64,000 nucleotides of DNA, from NCBI GenBank assembly GCA_944388145.1, contig CALXHQ010000004.1, forward strand, positions 124,001 through 188,000, written 5' to 3'. A program made the translations under genes and the position numbers. The DNA comes from an uncultured Gemmiger sp. GTDB lineage: Bacteria; Bacillota; Clostridia; Oscillospirales; Ruminococcaceae. This document shows positions 45,094-52,667 of this stretch, in pieces. Position 1 is the stretch's first letter, and the number at the start of each line of letters is the position of its first letter. The notes under the pieces were generated by a model, which ran no database searches, was not told the DNA's origin, and was given only the letters and a program-made list of their open reading frames with translations.

Positions 45094-46386
45094 TTGACCA
45101 CGCATGAGATTTTACTGGCAGCACAGTCTGCCCGCCAGCCTTTGGCACTGGCGTCCACCGACCGCAAAAACGCTGCGCTGGAGGCTATGGCCGTGGCGCT
45201 GGTGGCGGCAGCCGGGGAGATTTTGGAGGCCAACCGGGCCGACCTGGAAGACGCCCGGGGCAGGGTGTCGGAGGTGATGCTGGACCGGCTGGCACTGACC
45301 AACACCCGCCTGGCAGATATGGCCAAGGGCATCCGAGAGGTGGCCGCCCTGCCCGACCCGGTGGGCGAGGTGCGCAAGCGCATTCTGCGGCCCAACGGCC
45401 TGCTGATTGAAAAAACTGCGGTGCCCATGGGCGTGATCGCCATTATTTACGAAAGCCGCCCCAACGTCACCTCCGATGCTGCGGCGCTGGCCTTGAAGGC
45501 GGGCAGCGCCTGTGTGCTGCGCTGCGGGCGGGATGCCTGGCGCAGCTGCCATGCCATTGTGGAGGCGCTGCGCCGGGGCCTGCGGCAGGCGGGCCTGCCC
45601 GAGACGGCAGTGAGCCTGATTGAGGATACCACCCATGCTTCGGCCAACGCGCTGATGACCGCCGACGGTCTGGTGGACCTGCTGATTCCCCGGGGCGGCA
45701 AGGGGCTGATCGCAGCCTGTGTGGCCAACGCCACCGTGCCCTGCATCCAGACCGGCACCGGCATCTGCCATGTGTATGTGGACAAGGCTGCCGATTTGGA
45801 GATGGCAGTCAACATCATTGACAACGCCAAGACCAGCCGCCCCAGCGTCTGCAACGCCGAGGAGGTCTGCCTGGTGCACCGGGATGTGGCCGCGGCGTTT
45901 TTGCCCCTGCTGGAGCACCGCCTGGTAACCGATCGGCTGGCCGCCGAGCTGCCCCCGGTGGAACTGCGGCTGGACGAGCGTGCCGCGGCCATCATCCCGG
46001 GTGTGCCCGCCGGGCCGAAGGATTTTGACACCGAGTTTCTCGACTATATCCTGGCCGTGGGGGTGGTGGACAGCCTGGAGGACGCCATCGGCCACATCGG
46101 CGCCCACTCCACCCATCACAGCGATGCCATCGTCACGGAGGATCGGGCGGCAGCCGACCGGTTTGTCACCTGTGTGGACAGCGCGGCGGTCTACGTGAAC
46201 GCATCCACCCGCTTCACCGACGGCGGCGAGTTCGGCCTTGGGTGCGAGATGGGCATCTCCACCCAAAAGCTGCATGCCCGCGGCCCCATGGGACTGGCGG
46301 AACTGTGCACCTACAAGTATATCATCCACGGCAGCGGCCAGATCCGCGGCGGCGCGGCAGCCAACTTGCAGACGCCCTGCGGCTGA
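45094..46386 (+). CDS. proA: Glutamate-5-semialdehyde dehydrogenase (gamma-glutamyl phosphate reductase)
   Basis: Second step of proline synthesis, reducing gamma-glutamyl phosphate with NADPH. The 430-aa protein has the ALDH fold, the catalytic Cys in [11 protein letters not shown], and [19 protein letters not shown] near the C-terminus. The start is TTG at 45094-45096: AAGGAGG lies 10 bases upstream and the nearby ATG at 45104 is out of frame. The 112-bp gap from proB contains GC-rich inverted sequence and a T-run. Confidence 0.94.
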   Translation: MTTHEILLAAQSARQPLALASTDRKNAALEAMAVALVAAAGEILEANRADLEDARGRVSEVMLDRLALTNTRLADMAKGIREVAALPDPVGEVRKRILRPNGLLIEKTAVPMGVIAIIYESRPNVTSDAAALALKAGSACVLRCGRDAWRSCHAIVEALRRGLRQAGLPETAVSLIEDTTHASANALMTADGLVDLLIPRGGKGLIAACVANATVPCIQTGTGICHVYVDKAADLEMAVNIIDNAKTSRPSVCNAEEVCLVHRDVAAAFLPLLEHRLVTDRLAAELPPVELRLDERAAAIIPGVPAGPKDFDTEFLDYILAVGVVDSLEDAIGHIGAHSTHHSDAIVTEDRAAADRFVTCVDSAAVYVNASTRFTDGGEFGLGCEMGISTQKLHARGPMGLAELCTYKYIIHGSGQIRGGAAANLQTPCG

Positions 46387-46420
46387 GCCCCGGCCGGTGC
46401 CCCAACCAAACAAACAGACA

Positions 46421-46470
46421 GCGCCCCGGCAGCGGGGAGGTTTTTCCCTCCCCCGCTGCCGGGGCGCTTG
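46421..46470. terminator. Terminator after proA
   Basis: A 17-bp GC stem (46421-46437 with 46451-46467) is followed by TTGATT. It lies between proA and the convergent muramidase gene and may serve both. Confidence 0.75.
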
Positions 46471-46493
46471 ATTGCGGACGCGGACCAGGCGGA

Positions 46494-48521
46494 TCAGCCG
46501 ATGTTCATATCCACACCGCCGGGCACACCGTCGACCCGGCCGGTACTGGTATACTGCCAGATGTCATAGCGGTAGTTGAAGTCCAGCGTGTCGCGGTACT
46601 GGGCAATCCAGATGTTGTACTTGCTGATGTTGGCATAATTCAACGAGTTGTAGAACCAGCTGGCGTAGGAGTAGACACCGGCGGTGTAGCCCGCGTTGCG
46701 GATCGTCTCACAGAAGGCGACGGCACAGGCGGTGCGCTCGGCGGCCGAGATGTTGTCGGCGCGGCCGGTGTCGCCGGCCACCTTCTCAGTGTCGTAGTAG
46801 ACGCCCAGCGGCAGGCCGTAGCCCTGGCACAGGCTGATGACCATGCTGGCCTCCTCCACAGCCTCGGCTTCATTGACAGCCTGGCTGTAGAAATAAACGC
46901 CAACTTTCAAACCCGCTGCGGTGGCGCCGGCAATGTTCCGGCGGAAGGTGGAATCCTCCACCAGCGCGCCGCTGCCGTAACCGCGGTAGCCCACGCGGAT
47001 GATGGCGAAGGTGATACCGTCGGCCGCCACGGCGTTCCAGTCGATGTTGCCCTGATACTTGGACACATCGATGCCGCGGGCGGTCTGGTTCAGCGCGCCG
47101 TCCGCCGCAAACTCGTAGACATTGCCCTGGATGACCTGGCTGCCGGTGACCGGCTGGTGGGTGGCCGGATCATAGTAATACTGCTTGCCGTTGATGGTCT
47201 GCCAGCCGGTGTATTCGTATGTAATCTGCTCGGTGGCGGACACGTCGAAGCCGTAGTTTGCCAGCTCAGCGGCGGCAATCTCATTGGGCCAGCCGGCGGT
47301 GGGATCGCTGGGGGCGGGGGTTGCCGTGGGCGGCGCCGGCGTGGGGGCAACCTCCGGCGTGGGGGCGGGCGTGGGGGTAACCTCCGGCGCAGGGGTGGGG
47401 GTCGCCTCCGGCACGGGGGTCGGGGTCACTGCGGGCTCGGCAGTGGCATCGGGCGCCGCGGTGGTTTCCGGGGCGGGGGTGGTCTCCTCCAGAGGGTCCA
47501 GCGCCTCGGGGGACGCGTCCGGCGTGGCCTCCGCGCCAGGTTCCGGCGCACCGTGGCGGAGCAGCCCGCCCAGCCCGGTCAGCCGCGCACCGGCCGCCAG
47601 CGAGGCAGCGCTCGTCTCCCGCCGGGCGCCGGTCAGGGCGTTGTTCTCATCGTAGACCGGCAGATAGCCAGTGGCAGAGCCGTCCTTGAGCAGCAGGTGA
47701 CCGTCGCCGCTGAGCTTTGCGGTGTAGACGGTGGTGCGGCTGGTTTCCACCTTGTTGGAATCGGCGTAGGCCACCGTGTCCACAATCTCTTCCTGCACGA
47801 CGGTATCGCCGCCGTAGCTGTTGTCCTCCTGGCTCTCAACGACCTCGTCCGCCTGGACGATCTTATCCTTGACGGCCTCCACATCGGCCTTGTACTCCAC
47901 CTTCTCGTTCACCGTGACGTTGACATCCTCGGGCATACGGTAGCCCTCCACCTCCGGGAACACAATGGTGTACTCACCGGGGGCGACGTCCTCCGCCAAC
48001 AGGGTGCCGGTCTCGGTGTCCACCGGGCAGACCAGCGGCTGGCGCTCGTCCTGGTCCTCCCCGTCGCCGGACACCGGCTGGATGGTGATATCCATGGCCA
48101 CGCCGGTCAGCGGCTTTTTGCCATCCTGCACCCGGGTGGCCTCGGTGTCGGCGGCCTGCACGGCGATGGTCTGGGCCTGGGCGGTCTCCCCGCCGGCTTC
48201 TTCATCGGGCAGCTCCACCAGGCTGTACAGCTGGACGCCAATGTTCTGCTGCAGGATCGAGATCTCGCTGTACACCTCCACCTCCGGGGCGGGGGTGGGC
48301 GCCGGCGTGGGGCTGGGGGTGGCAGTCTCAAAGGTGGCCACCGGCTCGGCCACCGTCGGCACCGGCTCGGCGGGCGGCGCACCGATGAAGGCCGCCGCCA
48401 TGGTGCTGACACCGATGCCGGCGCAGAGCAGCACCGCAACGCCGCCCATGGCCAGCTTGTACAACGGCAGACGCTGGAAGGCGCTGCCGGAAAAATACTT
48501 CATTGCCTTGTGATTTCGCAT
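46494..48521 (-). CDS. Membrane-anchored GH25 muramidase (lysozyme family)
   Basis: A 675-aa cell-wall hydrolase. A basic N-terminus and one hydrophobic segment (about 22-46) act as signal anchor. Residues 60-315 form an unrecognised extracellular region, followed by a Pro/Thr/Ala-rich linker (about 330-420) and a short cell-wall-binding-like WQTINGKQYYYDP unit. The GH25 domain (about 484-675) has RGIDVSKYQGNIDW with the first catalytic Asp and GVYYDTEKV with the Asp-x-Glu pair. It likely cleaves MurNAc-GlcNAc bonds. ATG 48519-48521 has AGGAG 12 bases upstream. Confidence 0.9.
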   Translation of the reverse strand: MRNHKAMKYFSGSAFQRLPLYKLAMGGVAVLLCAGIGVSTMAAAFIGAPPAEPVPTVAEPVATFETATPSPTPAPTPAPEVEVYSEISILQQNIGVQLYSLVELPDEEAGGETAQAQTIAVQAADTEATRVQDGKKPLTGVAMDITIQPVSGDGEDQDERQPLVCPVDTETGTLLAEDVAPGEYTIVFPEVEGYRMPEDVNVTVNEKVEYKADVEAVKDKIVQADEVVESQEDNSYGGDTVVQEEIVDTVAYADSNKVETSRTTVYTAKLSGDGHLLLKDGSATGYLPVYDENNALTGARRETSAASLAAGARLTGLGGLLRHGAPEPGAEATPDASPEALDPLEETTPAPETTAAPDATAEPAVTPTPVPEATPTPAPEVTPTPAPTPEVAPTPAPPTATPAPSDPTAGWPNEIAAAELANYGFDVSATEQITYEYTGWQTINGKQYYYDPATHQPVTGSQVIQGNVYEFAADGALNQTARGIDVSKYQGNIDWNAVAADGITFAIIRVGYRGYGSGALVEDSTFRRNIAGATAAGLKVGVYFYSQAVNEAEAVEEASMVISLCQGYGLPLGVYYDTEKVAGDTGRADNISAAERTACAVAFCETIRNAGYTAGVYSYASWFYNSLNYANISKYNIWIAQYRDTLDFNYRYDIWQYTSTGRVDGVPGGVDMNIG

Positions 48522-48584
48522 CGTACCTGTTTGCTCCTGTTCTGCCCGCAATGCGGTCACATCCATCGATAGGGATACAAGCTT

Positions 48585-48613
48585 ATTATATCGCGCATGA
48601 CCCGCGGCCGCAA
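48585..48613 (-). promoter_or_regulatory. Promoter of the GH25 gene
   Basis: Minus strand: TTGCGG (48608-48613), 17 bases, TATAAT (48585-48590), 64 bases before the start. Confidence 0.65.
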
Positions 48614-48747
48614 GGGATATAGCCTGGAAACATATGTAAATTTTATCGCTGCATCGTGCAGCACTTTTTTACAGCCAACAACATCTGGTGGTTGGGGCAC
48701 ACCCCCTCCCCCAGAGAGCCTCCCCCCTGCCCTTTCGGCCGCCGGCC

Positions 48748-49875
48748 TCAGGAGATCAGGGGCAGGTACTTTTCCACCAGCAGGCCCACGCAGGCGCCGT
48801 AGCTGCGCATACCCAGGTCCTGGTCGTAGCTTTGCAGAAAGCCCTCGTAGACGGCGGTGCCCACCTGCTCGGCGGGGCCCTGCCAGGCGGTCCAGTAGGC
48901 ATTGTTGGCCGCCAGGTCCCGCCGGGCGCCGTCGCACAGGGTAGCCATCACCCCGGCGGCGCGCTGCGGGTCGGCGGAATAGAGGGCGTTATACAGGTGC
49001 AGGTAGCCGTACAGCCAGCCGGAGTAAGCGTATACCGGGTCGCCGCAGGTGACGGCGGCGTAGATGCCGCAGAAATTGGCCTCCTGCTCCGCCGCCACGC
49101 CCCGCTGGTGGGCAAACTCGTGGGCGATGGTCACCGGCAAGAACACCGCCGGGCTGTCCACGTTAAGGGTGCTCTCGCCAAACAGCGGGCAGAGGTAGCC
49201 GGTAAAGCCGAAGGCGCTCATCAGTCGGGAGTAAAAGGCGGGTTTGGGGCGGCGCTGCGGGCCGGCCAGGAAGGGATATTCCGCCGTGATGGCGTCGTAA
49301 ATGCCGTCGCTGGCGTCCAGAATTGCGCCGGGTTCCACCGCAAACAGGCCGTTTTCGTCCCGGGGCACGGCGGCGGTCTCGTTGACCCGGGCAGTAAAGG
49401 TTGCGGTGACAGCCTCCAGCTGGTCCATCGTCATCGGCGGTGCCTTCATGCCCGCCTGCTGGGCAAAGGTGGCGCCGTAATACTGGGTACCCCAGAAGGC
49501 GCAGACCAGCAGATAAATCCACAACACAAACGTGCCAAAGTGCAGCAGCCAGGTACCCAGCCGGTTGTGCACGCCCCGAACCGCCAGCACCACCGCACGC
49601 ACCAGCAGCACCAGCGCCGCCAGGATGGCAATGGTGGCCGCCGCCTCGCAGGCGGAGAAGGGCAACGGGTCCACCGCCGCCGATACCGCCCGTTTGAAAG
49701 GCATGGACACATGGGCCAGCCAGGCGTCCATCCAGGCGCGGTTGCTCCGGGCGGCCCAAAACAGCCCCAGCCCCGCCAGCGCCAGGGCCAGCAGGCAGAG
49801 GGCAATCTTGTGGCGGCGCAGGTTGGCGGTGATCCGCCGCGACAGGGCGGAGCGGTTGGCGGTTTGTGCGGGCAT
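48748..49875 (-). CDS. DUF3810 membrane protein with HEXXH motif
   Basis: A 375-aa protein of the DUF3810 family. Three N-terminal helices (about 25-42, 75-97, 110-130) are followed by a soluble domain with HEFAHQRG (251-258) and a downstream AEQEANFCG, which together resemble a zincin metal site (HEXXH plus Glu). It is therefore a probable membrane metalloprotease; the substrate is unknown. AAGGAGG is 7 bases before the start. It stands alone with its own promoter. Confidence 0.85.
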   Translation of the reverse strand: MPAQTANRSALSRRITANLRRHKIALCLLALALAGLGLFWAARSNRAWMDAWLAHVSMPFKRAVSAAVDPLPFSACEAAATIAILAALVLLVRAVVLAVRGVHNRLGTWLLHFGTFVLWIYLLVCAFWGTQYYGATFAQQAGMKAPPMTMDQLEAVTATFTARVNETAAVPRDENGLFAVEPGAILDASDGIYDAITAEYPFLAGPQRRPKPAFYSRLMSAFGFTGYLCPLFGESTLNVDSPAVFLPVTIAHEFAHQRGVAAEQEANFCGIYAAVTCGDPVYAYSGWLYGYLHLYNALYSADPQRAAGVMATLCDGARRDLAANNAYWTAWQGPAEQVGTAVYEGFLQSYDQDLGMRSYGACVGLLVEKYLPLIS

Positions 49876-49934
49876 GGGCGGCCTCCTTGAACGGGGATGG
49901 AGCGGGCGCAGCGCCCGGGGCGGCTGTTTTCTCT

Positions 49935-49963
49935 ATTATACCGCCGCGCCGGGCAGGCTGCAA
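49935..49963 (-). promoter_or_regulatory. Promoter of the DUF3810 gene
   Basis: Minus strand: TTGCAG (49958-49963), 17 bases, TATAAT (49935-49940), 60 bases before the start. Confidence 0.7.
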
Positions 49964-50016
49964 TTTTCCTGGCCGGCGCGGGCGCAAAGCACATTGTTAT
50001 TTTTTTGTCAGCCCCA

Positions 50017-50045
50017 TTGTCTTTCCGGATTTTATACGGTATACT
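50017..50045 (+). promoter_or_regulatory. Promoter of the 225-aa membrane protein gene
   Basis: TTGTCT (50017-50022), 17 bases, TATACT (50040-50045), about 120 bases before the start. Confidence 0.6.
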
Positions 50046-50166
50046 AATAAAAAAGCTTCGGTTTCCCTGCCCGCTGCCACCGCCGCACCGCCCCAAAAAT
50101 TCTCATTTCCCATTTCAAACTTCTAATTTTCCATGGAAGGCTTCTCACAGAAAGGAGGCCGATTGT

Positions 50167-50844
50167 ATGGCAAATAACACCCCGCAAAGCCCCCGCCCGA
50201 GTGGGGAACCCCCTGCGCTCTCCCGGCGGCAGGCGGTGTTGGCCGCCCGCTGCCTGCTTGTCTTGGCACTGCTGGCGGTCCTCCGCTTTGCCGCGGACCT
50301 GCTGAACAGCGAACTGCTGGCAGCACTGCCCATCTCGCTGCCGGTGCGGGAAATGCGTGCGGCGGGCGATGCAGCCGGTGCGGTGGCGCTGGCCGCCGGC
50401 GGTGCCGTGCTGCTGGTGCTGGGGCAGGCCTGTGGCCGTTACCGTGCCGCCGGGACCTGCCGGCTGGTATGCGGCATATACGCCGCCGCGGCGCTGGTTT
50501 TTCCGGCCTTGCCGGAGCCGCTGCCCCTCTCCTTGGTCACGCCGATCTATTTTGCGGCGCTGGCGGCGGGTGTGTACCTGGAATTTACAGCCCATGCCAG
50601 GGTTTTGGCCGGAACGGAGGACCGGCTGGCCCGCTGGTGGCGGGTGCTGTGGTGGTGTACCGCAGGGCTGGCCGCCCTGGTGCTGGGCGCGCTGGCGATG
50701 CTGTCTGTGTCGTGGGCGGCCGTCTATCTGCTGCTGACCATTGCCGACTGGGGCCTGCTGGCGCTGGACCTGGCCTGCACAGCCACGCTGTACCGCACCG
50801 CCGGGGCACTGCGCCGGGCGGGCGCCGGGCAGGACAGCGGGTAA
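50167..50844 (+). CDS. Membrane protein of unknown function
   Basis: A 225-aa protein with a 20-residue Pro/Ser-rich cytoplasmic N-terminus and about 6 hydrophobic helices. No conserved polar motif or family was recognised. AAAGGAGG lies 10 bases before ATG 50167. It is monocistronic or reads into the TPP riboswitch region. Confidence 0.65.
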   Translation: MANNTPQSPRPSGEPPALSRRQAVLAARCLLVLALLAVLRFAADLLNSELLAALPISLPVREMRAAGDAAGAVALAAGGAVLLVLGQACGRYRAAGTCRLVCGIYAAAALVFPALPEPLPLSLVTPIYFAALAAGVYLEFTAHARVLAGTEDRLARWWRVLWWCTAGLAALVLGALAMLSVSWAAVYLLLTIADWGLLALDLACTATLYRTAGALRRAGAGQDSG

Positions 50845-50876
50845 GTATCCGCAGCCCCCCGCCGGAAAGTTTTTCC

Positions 50877-50904
50877 TTGACATTTTGTCGAAACCGGCTA
50901 TACT
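50877..50904 (+). promoter_or_regulatory. Promoter of the TPP riboswitch-thiT transcript
   Basis: TTGACA (50877-50882), 16 bases, TATACT (50899-50904), just before the TPP aptamer. Confidence 0.8.
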
Positions 50905-50918
50905 GAATTTGGACATAA

Positions 50919-51016
50919 AAACAGGGGCGCTGGGAGTTCTTCCCGGCTGAGATTGAGGCAAATTGCAGCCTCAGGTCGCCTTGAACCTGATCCGGGTAAT
51001 GCCGGCGTAGGAAGTT
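50919..51016 (+). ncRNA. TPP riboswitch (THI element)
   Basis: All conserved parts are present: GGGGCGCT at the P1/P2 side, GGCTGAGAT, TTGAACCTGATCCGGGTAAT and GCCGGCGTAGG. The family binds thiamine pyrophosphate and turns expression off. It lies upstream of the thiamine transporter gene thiT. Confidence 0.97.
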
Positions 51017-51053
51017 TGCGGTATCCTCACCCAAAATGAGAAGAAGCGGCTTT

Positions 51054-51096
51054 GCGCGCCTGCATGCAGTTTGTATGCGGGCGCGTTTCTTGTTTT
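51054..51096 (+). terminator. Expression-platform terminator of the TPP riboswitch
   Basis: A 12-bp imperfect stem (51054-51065 with 51075-51086) is followed by TTTCTTGTTTTT, so control is likely by transcription termination. Confidence 0.75.
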
Positions 51097-51171
51097 TATG
51101 TACTATTTTGTCCAGCCGGGCAATGCTGCACAAAACCGCCGCACCCGCTCGGCCAAAGGAGTGTATCCGCC

Positions 51172-51801
51172 ATGTCTACCCGTCAATCCCATGTCCGCAC
51201 GCTGGTGGAAGCCGCGCTGATGATTGCGCTGGCCACCGTGTTAAGCCTGTTCCCGCTGTCGCTGGCGTGGACGCGGGGCGGCAGCATCACGCTGCTGTCC
51301 ATGCTGCCCATCATTATGATGAGCCTGCGCCACGGTCTGAAGTGGGGCCTTGGCACCGCCTTTTTGTACAGCCTGATCCAGTTTGCCATGGGCATCAGCA
51401 ACCTGGCCTACTGCCAGACGCTGGGCGCCCAGATCGGCTGCGTGCTGCTGGACTACCTGCTGGCCTTCACCGCACTGGGCCTGGCCGGCGCTATCGCAAA
51501 GCCGTTCAAAAAGAGGCTGGCCGGGGTGGCGGTCAGCACCGCAGTGGTCTGCCTGATCCGGTTTGTGTGCAGCTTTTTGTCCGGTTACATCGTCTGGAAG
51601 GACTATGATACCGCCATTGAGTGGCTGAACAACTTCGGCTGGACCGCCTGGTTCACCGAGCATCTGGGCGAAAATGCCCTGTGCTGGTTTTACAGCTTTG
51701 CCTACAACTTCAGCTACATGCTGCCCGAAACCATCCTCACGGTGGCGGGCGCCGTGGTGCTGTACAAGGCCATGCCCAAACTGTTTGCCCGCCAGGCCTA
51801 A
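51172..51801 (+). CDS. thiT: Energy-coupled thiamine transporter ThiT
   Basis: Substrate-binding S component of an ECF transporter. The 209-aa protein has about 6 helices, the helix-1 motif ALMIALATVLSLFPL for docking to EcfT, GGSITLLSMLPIIMMSLRHG and the ligand-loop aromatic residues WFTEHLGENALCWFYSFAYN. AAAGGAG precedes ATG 51172. The upstream TPP riboswitch confirms the substrate. The shared EcfAAT module is not in this window. Confidence 0.95.
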   Translation: MSTRQSHVRTLVEAALMIALATVLSLFPLSLAWTRGGSITLLSMLPIIMMSLRHGLKWGLGTAFLYSLIQFAMGISNLAYCQTLGAQIGCVLLDYLLAFTALGLAGAIAKPFKKRLAGVAVSTAVVCLIRFVCSFLSGYIVWKDYDTAIEWLNNFGWTAWFTEHLGENALCWFYSFAYNFSYMLPETILTVAGAVVLYKAMPKLFARQA

Positions 51802-51833
51802 GTACTGCCTGCCCCTGCTCCGGCTTTTTTCCT

Positions 51834-51878
51834 GCAGCGGCGTTGTGCCCTTTTGGGGTGCGGCGCCGCTGCTTTTTT
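51834..51878 (+). terminator. Terminator of thiT
   Basis: A 9-bp stem (51834-51842 with 51864-51872) is followed by six T. Confidence 0.85.
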
Positions 51879-51894
51879 GCGGGGCGGGCAGCAC

Positions 51895-51923
51895 TTGCAC
51901 AGAGCCCCCGGCCATGATACAAT
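51895..51923 (+). promoter_or_regulatory. Promoter of the 187-aa membrane protein gene
   Basis: TTGCAC (51895-51900), 17 bases, TACAAT (51918-51923), about 90 bases before the start. Confidence 0.65.
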
Positions 51924-52012
51924 AACACTGCATATGGAAAAAAGTGTCATTTTTTGTCGGCCGCTGCCGGCGCGGGCTGCGCCGGGCCGCCGCGTGGGTA
52001 AAGGAGCCTGCT

Positions 52013-52576
52013 ATGGACTTGTCTCACCTTGATCTCACCGCCATCATCGGCAGCATCCCCTCGCCGGTGCTGTCACTGGCGCTGGGTGTCGGCATCTGCT
52101 TTATGGGGTACCGGCTGCGCCAGGCCGGCATCATGCTGGCCGGCGCACTGATCGGGTATCTGATCACCTATGATGTGGCCAGCATGGTGCTGGATGGGAC
52201 CGCTGCCATGGTAGCTGCCGTTGTGGTGGCGCTGCTGCTGGCCGCTTTCTGCTCCTGGCTGTACGACGCCGGCGTGTTTGTGCTGTGCGGCGGCTGTGCA
52301 GCACTGCTGGCATCGGGCTACCTGATGCAGCTGCCGCTGGACCATTGGCTGCAGCTGGGCATTCTGGTGCTGCTTTTTGTGGCGGCCGGAATTTTGGGCG
52401 TCAAGCTGGACCAGCCGGCCATGATTGTCATCACCGGTTTTGCCGGGTCCAGCTGCCTGCTTTCCAGCCTGGGCGAGCTGGGCTGGATGGCGCCGGAGGG
52501 CACCGCCCGCAATGCCCTGCTGCTGATCGTGGCCATCATCGGCATCTCGATCCAGTTTGCCACCACCCACGACTGA
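52013..52576 (+). CDS. Membrane protein, DUF4203-like
   Basis: A 187-aa protein made of about 6 hydrophobic helices. The N-terminal half, LALGVGICFMGYRLRQAG then GALIGYLITYD, resembles the TM198/DUF4203 family, whose function is unknown. AAGGAG is 8 bases before ATG 52013. It has its own promoter and terminator. Confidence 0.6.
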   Translation: MDLSHLDLTAIIGSIPSPVLSLALGVGICFMGYRLRQAGIMLAGALIGYLITYDVASMVLDGTAAMVAAVVVALLLAAFCSWLYDAGVFVLCGGCAALLASGYLMQLPLDHWLQLGILVLLFVAAGILGVKLDQPAMIVITGFAGSSCLLSSLGELGWMAPEGTARNALLLIVAIIGISIQFATTHD

Positions 52577-52597
52577 AGTTTCCCATCCGCCAATCAA

Positions 52598-52647
52598 ACA
52601 GGCCGCCTGCCCCAAATGCCGGGGCAGGCGGCCTGTTTATGTTTTTT
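52598..52647 (+). terminator. Terminator of the DUF4203-like gene
   Basis: A perfect 16-bp stem (52598-52613 with 52621-52636) is followed by TTATGTTTTTT. It may also serve the convergent gene at 52668. Confidence 0.9.
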
Positions 52648-52667
52648 GCAGGGTGCGGCGGGGCTTG

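Noticed and set aside
46242-48572. Plus-strand open frame opposite the GH25 gene
   Set aside because: It starts inside proA out of frame and has no domain; the muramidase on the minus strand explains the region.
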